A DNA stretch of 64,000 nt from positions 49,790 to 113,789 of the forward strand of contig JALUTQ010000023.1 of assembly GCA_032718865.1 (NCBI GenBank). The letters run 5' to 3'. This document shows positions 40,539 through 52,297 of this stretch, piece by piece. The notes beneath the pieces are model-generated. The model was not told where the DNA came from and did not search any database. It saw nothing but the letters and a program-made list of their open reading frames with translations. The position numbers and the translations under genes are program-made. Source of the DNA: Tilletia caries. Taxonomy: Eukaryota; Basidiomycota; Exobasidiomycetes; Tilletiales; Tilletiaceae. Numbering within the stretch: position 1 is the stretch's first letter; every line of letters starts with the position of its first letter.

Positions 40539-43500
40539 GAATAATCATTCATCAGCAGGAAGTTTTGCTTTATTATATATTATAATAAAGCAAGGATTGG
40601 CTTACTTTTAATGCTCTACGTCACGTTTTTAAAGGATGTAGGTACTTTTTTTATTCCAATTGGCTTTGCCGACTTTGCTTTTTTATTTTTTTTTTTCTCA
40701 TTATATTAACTTTTTTATTATATATAATAAAAAAGCAGAGATATAATGAAGAAAAAACAAAGGGAGCGCCGGATCTTTTTTTTTTCTATCTTAATTTGCT
40801 TTTTTTTATTATAATAAGCCCCAAAAAAGTAGAAAAAAAAGAAGAAGGGGCAAGGGGAGGCGTTTAAAAAAGGTAAAAAGTAAAAATATGCCTTTCCCTT
40901 TCCTTTTTTATTACAAAAATCCAAGTCGCCCTTCTTTTTAGTCTTTTTTTTATATATGGAAAAAAGATGAGGACGCGTTCTTATCCCTTTTTATTATATA
41001 AAAATTAATAAAAAAGGATAAGGGCGTAAACGTAAGATACAAAGACACGTTCTTTGTTATATCTTCTAATCTATTAATAAAAAAAAGCCGTCCTAAATAA
41101 AAAAAAAAGTAAAGGTATCACCTTTGCTTTTTTTTTTAATAGACTAGGTGTCCTCCTGTCCTCCTAGTGGAAAGGGGTAAGGGGGGGAGAGCCTAAGCCC
41201 TCCCCCTACCCCTATTTCGCTCCAAATCTTACGTTACGTTGGGTTTATAAAAAAGGAGGGCTAGGGCTACATCCACACCCCAATCTTTTTATTATATATA
41301 ATAAAAAAAGGGCGATAAAGATATGTATAACAAAAAAGTAGAACAAAATGAAATCTTCCATATTTTTTATTAATTTTTCTCTATAATATATCAATATATT
41401 TATATAATATTATAATATATAATACAGAAGCTAGAGAAAGTGTAGAGCTCTACTTTCTTCCGTATTATGTTCTATCTTATTCTTTTTTTCAATTATATTG
41501 GCCGTACTTTACGTAGCGTTGTTTATATAATAAAAAAAGGGGTTACCAGCGCCCTTCAAACTTTTTAATTTTAATCGGCGGACAAGTTATGATCTCCCTA
41601 TTTATGATTTGGTTATGCCCAAATCCCCCCGGGGGGGGTAGGGTGATTTGGATTTACAATATTATCGGCAGCCAAGGTCTTTGCTTTTTTATTATATATA
41701 ATAAAAAAGTGAAATATAAAAAGGGAGGGTGTAGACCCCCCCCCTATAAAATATTTTGTCCCTACATAGCGCATTAAAAGTGGGATCGTTTTAACAGGAC
41801 CGCCCTTTGGCCGTCCCGATAAAAAATAAGAGGAGATGGGTAGGAGCATAGCCAATTATAATTCGTTGGCAGGCTTTTGCCCTTTGCGCTAGGGCTACGC
41901 CTTTATCTTTAGTATTAAAAAAAAGTAACACGGGAGCTCATATAAATAGTAATCGCAGTTTGCGATAATTATTATAAAGTTAAATTATTTGTTATTCCTA
42001 AAATTAATAAATAAAATACACGGTTGTAATACCTTTTTTTATTATATTTAATAAAAAGAGGCCATGATAGTATATCAATAGTATATGACAATAGAATAAC
42101 GATAGTTAACATATCGGGTACTAATCGATTAATTTTTTATAACATAAAAAAGTAAAGGGAGTGTAATACGGGTAAGGGTTAGGCCATAGCCTTCCCCTAC
42201 CCTGCTACCTTTTTTTAAGTTTTTTATCGGTTACTTATCTTCTTATCGGCAGACAAAGAAATAGTAAGCCCACCATCTAGCGTGACGTTACAAAATTTTT
42301 TAATTAACAAGAACTCTGCTTTGCCTCCTTTGTACAGGGTATATGGCGTTTTATCTATAATATTAAAAGGGCCACGCCCGTATAAGACTCGTAATCTTTT
42401 TAATTTAAAACGCCTACCTTCTTAACTTAAAAAAAAAAAGTTTTTAACTTTTTCTTATCGGCAGGTAAAGAGGGCCGACCGCTTTTTTTATTTTTTTTTA
42501 TTATATTTATATAATAAAAAAACAAATAAAAAAAGTTTAAAACAAAAAAAGCAAAGACACCCTACGGGCGATTTTATTTTTATTATATATAATAAAAAAG
42601 TTAAAAAAAAGTTAAAAGAACGTAAGTTATTAGACCTTGGCTGCCGTCAGGCTATGTAACAACTTGGTTTGTCCCTTTGGTTAATGCCCTACGGGCGATT
42701 AAATAGAACGTAAAATCCAAATCGCCCTACCCCCCCCGGGGGGATTAGGGCGATAACTGAGCATGTATACCGACCATTTTACTATATTTGCACGTTACCT
42801 TGACTTTTTATTTTTTTTTTTATATATAAAAAAACAGATAAAATTTTTATATAATAAAAAGGAAAGAAGGGTGGCGTTAGCCTTTGCCGATCATAAAAAT
42901 TGGTCGACTCCCTTTCTAGTTCTATTTTCTTTAGGGTATAATAAAAGAGGGTATACCAATCGAAGCCTACTTTTTAAGTACTTCTTATTATATACTTATT
43001 ATATTTATTAGGTTATGAAATATACTGTAAATAGTTCTACTTACATATAAATTATACTATTTTAATGCGCTACGTCACGTTTTTTTATCTTATAAAAAAA
43101 AAGCAAAGGGGCCGAGACTACCTACTATCTAAAACTTTTAAGTATGTAGCCCTAGCCCTTCCTTTTTGTCTTTGTTTTTTATTATATAAAAAAATGAGAA
43201 TAAAAAAGATGAAATAAGGGTAAGGGCGCTGCCTACCTCTCTAGTGAAATTTTTTTAGAGCACTCCTAACGCCTCCCTTCTTTCCTTTTTATTATATAAA
43301 AATAATAAAAAGGAAAGTCAACCAAAGGAAAAGGGCCGTAAGATTAACATCAACATCTACTTGTAAAGAACGTGTGAACCTGCCGATTAAGTGACCACTG
43401 TAATAAAAAAGTGAAGGGAAGGGGGCACAGCCCCTCCCCCCCCCCTCCTTTTCAGGCTGCATAATTTTAGATGATTTATACATATATAGAAGAACAAACC

Positions 43501-45090
43501 CTATCTATAATATCCCCTTTGTGGGTGTTAACTTAAATATAAAATGCCTCAACTGCTACCTTTTTATTTTCTAAATCAAATATCATTTAGATTTTTTGGT
43601 CTATTCATTATGATTTATATATTTTCTCGGTATATTCTACCATCCTTTATAGAACTATTTATTACACGAATGTTTATTACTAAACTTTAAGTTTATACTT
43701 TCTGTATCTAAGCTAAGCTTTTTTATTTGATTTTTTATTATATATAATAAAAAGTATAAAAACATAATAAAAAGTAAGCTACGGTCGGTATATATGTTCT
43801 GTTCTATTATCTTAATGCCCTAATCCCCCGGGGGGGTAGGGCGATTTGGATTTTTAATTTCTTTTTATGGACTACGCCTAGGTTCTGTTATTATTTGACA
43901 CTATTTTGTTCTTAATGCGCTACTTTTTCATCGCCATTCTTTTTAGATTCAGTCTTTTTTTTACATATAAAAAAAAGATGAGGATACCCTCTTATCCTAA
44001 CGCCTCCCTTCTTTGATTTTTATTATGTATAATAAAAATTTAAAGGCCTGCGGCCTCTGTTTTTTTATAATACCAAATAAATAAAAAAAGATTAAGGCCC
44101 GCCCTTCTTTTCTTTGCTTTTTTATTATATGTAGCCCCTGTATACATAAAAAGCGGTCGGATATTACACCTTGGGAGCGGATTAGAGAAAAATATTAATT
44201 ATAGCCATGAAAATAAAAATAAAAATGATTATAGAAGGGCTCCACCATTTGTCCTTTTGTCCCTTTGTTCCTTTGTCTGACAGACACGTAACATCGAAGG
44301 TAACGTTAACGCAACATCAAATTTTTCTATTTTTTGTCGGATTCTAATGCTCTACTTTTTATTCAATATGCGTGCCCCGTAGCTAGGTTTTTAATTATAA
44401 GAACGCAGGGCCAAAGGGCAAAGGGATGTCTTTGCTTTTTTATTTTTTTCTCATTATATTAACTTTACGGCTCCGCCGAGGCTCCGCCGAGGCTCCGCCG
44501 AGGCTCCGCCGAGGCTCCGCCGATTCTGTCCTTGTTTTTTTATTATATAAATATAATAAAAAAATATAATAAAAAAGCAGAGATATAATGAAGAAAAAAC
44601 AAAGGATAAAAAAGTTAAAAAAGTTAGTACTAAAAAAAGTATCCGATCTTTGTCACCCCTAGCATCTTTGCTTTTTTATAATAATAAAAAAGTTTAAAAA
44701 TAAACTTTTATTTTTGAACCTGCGGTTAAGACTATATTTTATAAAAACGGAGTAGATCCGACCTGTTAAAAGTAAGGACTCGGAGCTTATATAAAAATAT
44801 TTTTATCCTAATACTGTTATTGAATGGGGGTAGAGCAACGCCTTATAGGAGCCTTGAAAAAGGTATAACCCGTCCTAGGGGCTATGCCCCCATCCCCTAT
44901 AATTCTTATATTCACATATATAATATTTTGTTAAATACTGAGATCTTTAATTTTCGGTATATAGACTTATCTATTCTTTTCTTATCTGCCTTCTTTAAAA
45001 AAAAAAAGTGAAAATAGAAATAGATAAGGTTACATCCATTTAATTTGATGTAATTACATCGCATCCGGCGACCATATATATATAATCACT
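40539..45090. repeat. 4.5 kb repeat plain between trnF and atp6
   Basis: No gene supported; the small ORFs here are palindrome translations ([14 protein letters not shown]). Contents include a composite block at 40688-40870 that is nearly repeated at 58825-59005; GC-arm hairpins at 41628-41660, 42720-42752 and 43815-43854; CCCTTTG array at 44246-44281; five tandem GGCTCCGCCGA units at 44468-44524 joined to a nested AT palindrome pair; many single palindromes (e.g. 41690, 42495, 43180, 43290, 43730). Confidence 0.6.
44468..44524. repeat. Tandem GGCTCCGCCGA array (about 5 units)
   Basis: Direct 11-bp repeats, each itself a GGC..GCC mini-hairpin. Same unit in the other orientation at 48943-49024, 40214-40252 and 23811-23848. 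Confidence 0.9.
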
Positions 45091-45876
45091 ATGCTTTATT
45101 CTTTTTTTTCATCTTCTTACCGTATCAATTCTCCTCTAGAACAATTTGAAGTTACTAGTCTATTTAGTATACAAGCACCAATACTGGGGTATACTACAAT
45201 TTCACTTACAAATCTAGGTCTGTACGTTATAATTGCAGTATTTCTAGCAATATCACTACATCTAATAGCTAATAATAATAAACTAATAGTACCTAGCCGA
45301 TGGAGCATTTCCCTAGAAAGCAGTTTTGCATCTGTTCATGGACTTGTAAAATCACAAATAGGAAATTCTAATGAAATTTATCTACCATTTATTTATTCTC
45401 TTTTTTTCTTCATACTATTTGCAAATCTAAGTGGTAACATTCCTTATGGATTTACTGTTCCTACTTCTGCTATAGTAAGCCTAGGACTTAGTGTTACAAT
45501 CTTTATAGGTGTAACTATCCTAGGACTTCGACTTCATAAAGTTCATTTCTTTTCATTTTTCGTACCTTCCGGAACACCTCTTAGACTAATTCCACTACTA
45601 GTTCCTATTGAACTAATATCTTATGTTGCTCGAGCTTTTTCTCTTGGTATTCGTCTATTTGCTAACGTGACGAGAGGTCACATTCTTATGAAAATACTAT
45701 CTGGATTCCTAGCATCTCTTTTTGCTAATAGTATTCTAGTAGCCATCGTTACTATTATACCATTTACAGTTTTCCTAGGTATTACAGGGCTAGAAATAGC
45801 AGTATCTTTCATACAAGCTTATGTTTTCTGTGTTCTAACATCATCTTACATTAAAGATGCCATAGATCTACATTAA
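45091..45876 (+). CDS. atp6: ATP synthase subunit 6
   Basis: 261-residue stator subunit a of the Fo sector, which forms the proton half-channels beside the c ring. ATG 45091. Blocks EQFEVTSLFSIQAPILGY, SFFVPSGTPL-x-LIPLLVPIE, the channel-Arg helix ARAFSLGIRLFAN and the end QAYVFCVLTSSYIKDAIDLH are typical. AGA codons at residue 165 (45583, GTPL-x-L) and 195 (45673, VT-x-GH) replace invariant Ala; the essential channel Arg is CGT and its neighbour CGA. The 3' end from GH onward exists again at 47507-47730, behind an endonuclease gene, so this C-terminus was probably supplied by the invading unit. Confidence 0.97.
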   Translation: MLYSFFSSSYRINSPLEQFEVTSLFSIQAPILGYTTISLTNLGLYVIIAVFLAISLHLIANNNKLIVPSRWSISLESSFASVHGLVKSQIGNSNEIYLPFIYSLFFFILFANLSGNIPYGFTVPTSAIVSLGLSVTIFIGVTILGLRLHKVHFFSFFVPSGTPLRLIPLLVPIELISYVARAFSLGIRLFANVTRGHILMKILSGFLASLFANSILVAIVTIIPFTVFLGITGLEIAVSFIQAYVFCVLTSSYIKDAIDLH

Positions 45877-45895
45877 TTACATATACATATTTATT

Positions 45896-47354
45896 ATGAA
45901 AAACAATATTAACAATAAAACCCTCCCCCTACCTATATCAATAACGGTATCGAAAACGAAAAGTATGGTGGAAAGAACAAGATCACTTGTTAACATGTAT
46001 GAATTTAGTAAAACATATAATCCTGATCTATATAATTACCTTTCTACAAACTGTTCTCATCTACTTGAAGTACCTGGTAATGTACTTATTCAAGACATAG
46101 CTAATCCTATTAGAGAAATAGATCTAGAAGATAAATTTTCTAGTAAATATCTAAAAAGTTTTGATCGCTCGGGTGCGTCTGGATATTGTGTTTCTGGCAC
46201 ATATAGATTTTATGTAGAAGGTCAACTTAACTATATAGGTTCCACTACAAATTTTAATACGCGACTTTCTAACTATTATAGAGATTATTATAATTATATT
46301 AATGGTAAAATATCTAGAAATAAATATTTTGCTATTAATAGAAAAAAAGTGGGAGGTATTAGTAAAATAAAATTTGTAGTTTATCATATTTCTACTAATT
46401 ACAAACTTGATTATCTAAGTAAATCTAATATGCAACTAGATAGACTTACTCTTAATATTCTAAGTAATTTCTCAAAGCATGAACCACGAATGGTAGAACA
46501 ATCCCTTCAAACTATTTATAAGCCTATTTGAAATTCAGGAAAAGACGTTATCTTCGATTATGCAAAATGAACTCAAAATAGGTTTCTATCAGATGGGGGA
46601 AAAATCAATCACCGTGTTATAATAACGGATGAATCCAATAATAATTTTACATTTAGTAGTATTCGTCAAGCTAGAAAAGTTATAGGTGTTGATGAAACTT
46701 TTATTAAACGCTATGCAAATACTATACCTAGAAAACCTATAAATATCAACTCTAAACTTCTATCTAGTAGTACTATTTTTGGTGCTTCTCAACATGTTGT
46801 AATTCATATACCCAATAAACCTAGTCAAAAATGGAATAGCTCTTATGGTACTTATGAAGAAATCACAAATTCTGATTACGATCTAAATACTATACCTATA
46901 CATAAGGTTCGTGTAGTAGATAGAGATGATATGAATATAAATTATGGTGACTATAATTCTTCTAATAGGGCTATAAAGGAAATGAATAGAATTCATAATA
47001 AACCTCGTCGATATATAAATAAAAAATATAAATTTTATCGCCCGGAGGGCGTAAGGTATATCACCCCTGTCCCTTGAAGATAAAAATAGAGATACTCCGA
47101 TTGTTACATTTTATCTTCTAAAAAATCCAATTACTCCTAAAAACAAAAGCAATCCTATTAGACTATATAAAATGAATAGAATTACAAATGAAAAGGAGCA
47201 TATAAAAAATTTCGATTCTCTTGCAGATCTGTGTCGACACTTTGGAACTAATCATGTTAATACTAATTGGCGTAGTATATATATAAAGACAGGTAAACCA
47301 TATAAAAAGATTTGGTACTTTGAAGATGCTATTAAAGATGGTAGAAGGGCGTAG
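45896..47354 (+). pseudogene. GIY-YIG endonuclease behind atp6, frame broken once by a hairpin
   Basis: ATG 45896, 19 nt after the atp6 stop. Core GYCVSGTYRFYVEGQLNYIG with STTNFNTRLSNYY; TGA reads as Trp (KPIWNSGKD, DYAKWTQNRF), carrying the frame to about 47040, where a CGCCCGGAGGGCG hairpin (47040-47053) shifts it. The other frame then gives TPIVTFYLLKNP and ends with DLCRHFGTNHVNTNW and TGKPYKKIWYF at 47354. Without the hairpin it would be about 480 codons. Recently intact, now probably inactive unless frameshifting occurs. Confidence 0.78.
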
Positions 47355-47506
47355 CCCTAGCCCTGTCCTTATCTTTTTTATTTTTTTATTATATTTCTAT
47401 TATTAAAAAAACAAAGATAGAATCGGCGGAGCCTCGGCGTAGCCGTAAAGATTCCGATTTGTCTTTGCTTTTTTATTATATATAATAATTAATTCTAAAG
47501 GGAGAG

Positions 47507-47730
47507 GTCATACGCTAATGAAAATACTTTCAGGTTTTCTAGCTTCTCTATTCGCTAATAGTATACTAGTAGCTATTGTAACAATAATACCATTTAGAAT
47601 ATTTATTGGAATAATAGGACTAGAAATAGCAGTATCCTTGTCTTTTTTTATATATAAAAAAAGATTACAAGCTTATGTGTTTTGTGTTCTAACATCATCA
47701 TACATTAAAGATGCTATTGATCTACATTAG
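47507..47730 (+). pseudogene. atp6: Second copy of the atp6 3' end
   Basis: Repeats atp6 from the GHxLMKILSGF block to the stop (65 or so codons) with mostly silent differences. It starts GGG-AGA-GGT-CAT, again with AGA where Ala precedes GH. A palindrome (about 47639-47665) is inserted in frame, adding LSFFIYKKR before LQAYVFC. Probably the original atp6 end, displaced by the endonuclease unit. Confidence 0.88.
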
Positions 47731-48191
47731 TAACACCCCCCCCCCCTTTTTACTATAGTCTTTGCTTTTTTATTATATTTTTTTATTATATTTATATAAT
47801 AAAAAACAAAGATAGAATCGGCGGAGCCGTAAAGTAGAGGGTTAAAAAAGATATAATAATAACGTAAGAAGGAAGATTAGTATTTGCCCCTTTGTCCTTT
47901 GTCCTCTTATCCCTTTGTTTATTTGTCCCTTTGTCTGGTGATGAGAAGTAGCCGATAAAAACGGTAGGCTCTGGCGATGAAGTGAATTTGTCGATTAGTA
48001 TTATATAATTATTTTTGAATAATACTCCTAGGGGTGGCGTTTTTATCCTTATCCCCACTTTTATATATATATAAAGTATGATGTTATACTTTACTTTATC
48101 ATATATAATAAAATGCAAAAACACATAGAGTCATAATGAGTATATCTTATATTATTACCAAATAATTATAAGTATATCACTATTCATATAT
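47731..48191. repeat. Spacer to trnV
   Basis: C-run, AT palindrome and CGGCGGAGCCGTAAAG element at 47762-47835, then a CCTTTGTCC array (47885-47940). No gene. Confidence 0.55.
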
Positions 48192-48262
48192 AAGAGATTA
48201 GTTGAGTGGTTTAACGTCAGTGTTACATACTGAATACACTAGTTCGATTCTAGTATCTCTTA
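48192..48262 (+). tRNA. trnV: tRNA-Val(UAC)
   Basis: Acceptor AAGAGAT/ATCTCTT, anticodon stem TCAGT/ACTGA with loop GTTACAT (TAC), T arm CTAG TTCGATT CTAG. 71 nt. Position 32 is G and the variable region is short but regular. Confidence 0.92.
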
Positions 48263-49840
48263 TCAATAATATAATGTAATACTTGTTAGGAGTAAAATGC
48301 GTAGTCCTTCACATGTTAACTTAGATTTTTATCGTATAATGATAACATTAAAACTATGTGGGCTACCTTTATGTATTTACATGTATTAAATGTCGTCTCC
48401 TTTTTTTATTCTATGTCTGCTCCGCTCCTCGCTTTTTTTATTAGTGTTATCTGCCTCTATTATAGGCTCATTATGGTATCAGCAGAGGTAAATTAGTACC
48501 ACGAATCGGTGGAAAAATCTTGTGGAAGCTGACCCCTGTTTATACTTTTTTATTAATTGAAAAAAAAAAAAACAGGGGGGTAAATCCGTAAAGCTCTATT
48601 TTTGTATACTAAAAGAGGGCGCAGCCCTACCCGAAGGCTTCAAGTTCTTTCATTTTTTTTTTTCTTTTTTTATATCAATATACGCCCTCGGGTAGGCTGC
48701 GCCCTCCAATAACAATAGAAGAAAAAAACGAGAGATAAAATAAGGGCGTAGCTCTATTTAGGTTCATTATATTAAAAAGCAGACTTTGTACTAGGGGGAC
48801 GCCCTTGCTTTTTTTATACATAATAAAAAAATAAGAACATATTCTCCTAATCGTCCCAGAGGCATCAAGAATGGCATATTTAGACGTTCTATAGAATAAA
48901 AAGTATCTACGCCCTTCACTACTCTTTGCTTTTTTTATTAATCGGCGGAGCCTCGGCGGAGCCTCGGCGGAGCCTCGGCGGAGCCTCGGCGGAGCCTCGG
49001 CGGAGCCTCGGCGGAGCCGTAAAGTTAGTAATAAAGTTTAAAAGAACCTGAGGTGGACTTTGCGTTAGAGGTTATGTTTTTTTTTTTTAATAAAAAAGAG
49101 ATATTACTAGCGGGTGTGTTCATAAATAAAAGTAATAATGTGAATTAGATAAATTACAATTATATTTTATTATTTAATCTATATCTGCAGGAACATCTAA
49201 TGCTGCAGTCTTTTTTTTATTGTAAACTTCTTAACTTTACGGCTCCGCCGAGGCTCTGCCGATTATATATAATAAAAAAGTAGGCCTTCGGCCTTAAAGT
49301 AACCGATAAGAAGCCCTAAAAAGAGATTAATATTAATTTTGTAATCATAACGCCAAAGGCGATTAGTAACTTATTTAATTCCAACTATATATTCATATAA
49401 TAGGTATGTGTGAGTATATTAAAGAGTAGGAACAGGAATTGAGTATCTCGGCTCCTCCCTTTTAACTAGGCCTATGGCCTAGTCTTTGCATGTTCTTTTT
49501 ATTATCTAATAAAAAGTTAGTCGTCTTAGACCCTCTGTCGGCTACTCACGTAATTTTTAAGGGCAGATGTACTTTTTTTATTATATATCTTAGCTCCCTA
49601 CGGGCGATTTGGTTTTTATCTTTGTTTTTTTATTTTTTTTATTATATATATATAATAAAAAAAAAAAACAAACGGCTTTGCCGATAAGGATAATAAAAAA
49701 ATTATATAGAATAAAAAACAGATCGCCGGGAAAATTTTTATTATATATAATAAAAAGGAAAGAAGGGAGGCATTAAGATCCTGCTTCTACTAAATTTTCA
49801 TACCTTATTTCGGCACCAACCTGCCGACTTTATTATTATA
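48263..49840. repeat. Spacer trnV-cox2
   Basis: Includes the longest 11-mer array (48943-49024), an inverted pair GGGCGCAGCCCTACCCGA (48608) against TCGGGTAGGCTGCGCCC (48680) and the palindrome with GGCTTTGCCGATAAGGA at 49625-49700 shared with 5765-5840. No gene seen. Confidence 0.55.
48943..49024. repeat. Tandem CGGCGGAGCCT array (7 units)
   Basis: Seven direct 11-bp repeats ending in CGGCGGAGCCGTAAAG. The largest copy number of this unit in the window. Confidence 0.92.
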
Positions 49841-50617
49841 ATGTCACTATTTACATCATTTATAACTTATACTGGCCTACTAAGTCCAATATACAATGAT
49901 TCTCCGGAACCTTGGCAAATAGGATTCCAAGACGGAGCGTCTCCTACACATGAAGGAATTGTAGAACTTCATGATACTATATTCTTTTATCTCGTAATAA
50001 TATGTTTTGGTGTGCTATGGATACTATCTTCTGTAGTTGTTAACTTTAATAGTAATCAATCCAAAATAGTATATAAATATGCAAACCATGGAACTCTCAT
50101 TGAACTAATATGGACTATAAGTCCTGCTCTAATACTAATAGCTATAGCATTCCCTAGTTTTAAACTACTTTATCTTATGGATGAAGTTATATCTCCTTCT
50201 ATGACTGTAAAAGTAGTAGGGCATCAATGGTACTGGTCTTATGAGTACTCAGATTTCATCAATGAGGAAGGAGAATCAATAGAATTTGATTCATACATGG
50301 TACCTGAAACAGATCTAGAAAATGGACAACTTCGACTACTTGATGTTGATAACTCCGTTACAGTTCCCGTGGACACACACATACGATTTATCGTAACAGG
50401 AGCAGATGTAATTCATGATTGGGCTATTCCTGCTCTAGGTATTAAAATAGATGCAATACCTGGTCGGCTAAATCAAACTTCAGTTCTAATTGAACGTGAA
50501 GGAATATTCTATGGTCAATGTTCCGAAATCTGTGGAGTATACCACGGATTTATGCCAATTAAAGTTGAAGCCGTTTCACCAGAAAAATATCTATCATGGA
50601 TCGATTCCCTTAGATAA
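49841..50617 (+). CDS. cox2: Cytochrome c oxidase subunit 2
   Basis: 258 residues; carries the binuclear CuA site that receives electrons from cytochrome c. ATG 49841. Blocks PWQIGFQDGASPTHEGIVEL, two N-terminal membrane helices, VVGHQWYWSYEYSDF (aromatic region), PVDTHIRFIVTGADVIHDWA, and the CuA ligands in [16 protein letters not shown] (two Cys, His, Met) plus the earlier His of VIHDW. Conserved Arg are CGA, CGG or CGT; the only AGA is the last codon before the stop. All Trp are TGG. The 3' end is repeated at 52130-52297 behind an endonuclease gene. Confidence 0.97.
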   Translation: MSLFTSFITYTGLLSPIYNDSPEPWQIGFQDGASPTHEGIVELHDTIFFYLVIICFGVLWILSSVVVNFNSNQSKIVYKYANHGTLIELIWTISPALILIAIAFPSFKLLYLMDEVISPSMTVKVVGHQWYWSYEYSDFINEEGESIEFDSYMVPETDLENGQLRLLDVDNSVTVPVDTHIRFIVTGADVIHDWAIPALGIKIDAIPGRLNQTSVLIEREGIFYGQCSEICGVYHGFMPIKVEAVSPEKYLSWIDSLR

Positions 50618-50624
50618 TTATACA

Positions 50625-52129
50625 ATGTATTCAATGATAAAAAATCTAACAACCCCCCCCTTTTCATATACTAACTCACTACAAAATGATTATCATAATA
50701 AATCACTTTATACTATTAGAAATAATGATAGAAAAAGTTTTATTAGGATACCTTGGCATGACACTAGACATATGAGAAAGAGGCGAGAAACTCTTACAGC
50801 TATGTATAATTACCTTCCTAATGATAACCCTATTAAAGAATACCTAAAAGAGACAGCACTACATAATCTACAAAAACCTATAAATGATACAGGAATACCC
50901 TATCCGTTTTTTACCAATGAATCTCTATCAAAAAATGTCTCGGTTGTTACACTTACGCCTAAATTTACTCCTAGTCAATTCACAACAGAAAGAGGTGTCT
51001 ATATGATGTATGTTAACACTACTTTTGATAGGGCTCCTAATTACATATATATAGGCAGTGCTACCAATTTTCAAACTCGATGGGAGAATCATTATTCTAA
51101 TTTTAATCTTAATATAATATCTAATCAGAACGAAAGTAATGATGATATTATAAATTCCAATACTAACAATCTGACTACTCTATATAAATTTAGTAGTGAA
51201 CATCCCAATTACACCTATAATTGGATCTCCATTAAGACGACTACTAATTATCTACTAGAATATCTACAACGCTTTTATATTCCCACAAAAGATGAAGAGG
51301 CTCTTAATTATCAACATAAACATATACTACGTACATTTACACAATATGAAGCACGACAACTAGAGCAAAGAATTATTTATGCTATTAAACCAAATCTTAA
51401 CACGAATCCTCAAGTTCTATTTACGATAAAATGAGATCCTGCAATCATAATGAAGAGTGGTACAGGTTGTAAGTTTATACAAGCTATTAACAAATCAACT
51501 GGAGAAGTCATACCATTTAAAAGTCTACGAGAAACTAGTCGAGTACTAGATATCAGTACCCGTAGTATACTACGTATAGTTAACTCACAAGGTTATAATC
51601 TATATTCAAAAACGATGGGTGAATATTTTTCTTTTATTAGCGCAGAATCTCCTATGAAAACAGGATCTCCTTATGCTCTCTCTCTTGAACTATATCCGGG
51701 TATAGATTACGAAGTCATTCCTAAAGGTGAAATCTGGGTATATGATAAAAATCTGGAAAAAAAGGATAGACTATCAGGATCACAAGGAGTAAGCAATAAA
51801 TATGGTATTAGTAAGAAAACAGTACTTCTTAATATGAATAAACGGTTTGTTCTATCTTTGTTTTTTTATTATAATAAAAAAATGTAAAATCGACAGTAAC
51901 CTAAAAGAATTTATATTTGCACGTAATACTATAGATGTTACAACACCTACTCTGAATACTCCTATTATAGTTACAGATAGAATCACAGGTACGGATATTG
52001 AGCATGAAAGTATGAAAAAAGTGATAATAAGACTTAATATGGGTGAGCATGCACGTACTAGTACTATTCGAACGCGGTATGTTGAAACAGGGAAACCTTA
52101 TAAAAAACGATATTATATGAAATATAAGT
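50625..52129 (+). pseudogene. GIY-YIG endonuclease behind cox2, broken by one palindrome
   Basis: Start ATG 50625, 8 nt after cox2. Core RGVYMMYVNTTFDRAPNYIY with IGSATNFQTRW; TGA at 51432 reads as Trp (FTIKWDPAI), leading into NKSTGEVIPFKSLRETSRVL (helix-turn-helix repeats) and KGEIWVYDKN. At about 51855-51885 an AT palindrome gives the false end FFYYNKKM and a stop; the shifted frame then continues NTIDVTTPTLNTPIIVTD to TRYVETGKPYKKRYY near 52116. Otherwise intact, about 490 codons. Confidence 0.8.
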
Positions 52130-52297
52130 GCCAGGTCGTCTTAACCAAACTTCCGTTCTAATTGAGCGTGAAGGGATATTCTACGGACAATGTTCTGAAA
52201 TATGTGGAGTATATCACGGATTCATGCCTATTAAAGTAGAAGCAGTATCACCAGACAAAGGGAAAAATATCTTTCATGGATCGATTCTCTAAGATAA
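52130..52297 (+). pseudogene. cox2: Second copy of the cox2 3' end
   Basis: Repeats cox2 from PGRLNQTSV to the stop at roughly 80% nucleotide identity, differences mostly silent. An 8-nt insertion (ACAAAGGG, near 52255) breaks the frame before KYLSWID. Like cox2 it ends CT(A or T)AGATAA. Confidence 0.9.

Noticed and set aside
39590..43483. Short ORFs with FFYYNKK or [10 protein letters not shown] motifs as a small protein family
   Set aside because: The motif is simply the translation of the AT palindrome and occurs on both strands without conserved surroundings or starts.
40539..45090. CRISPR-like array in the repeat plain
   Set aside because: Repeats are palindromes and GC hairpins at irregular spacing with no constant spacer length and no cas genes, in a mitochondrial context.
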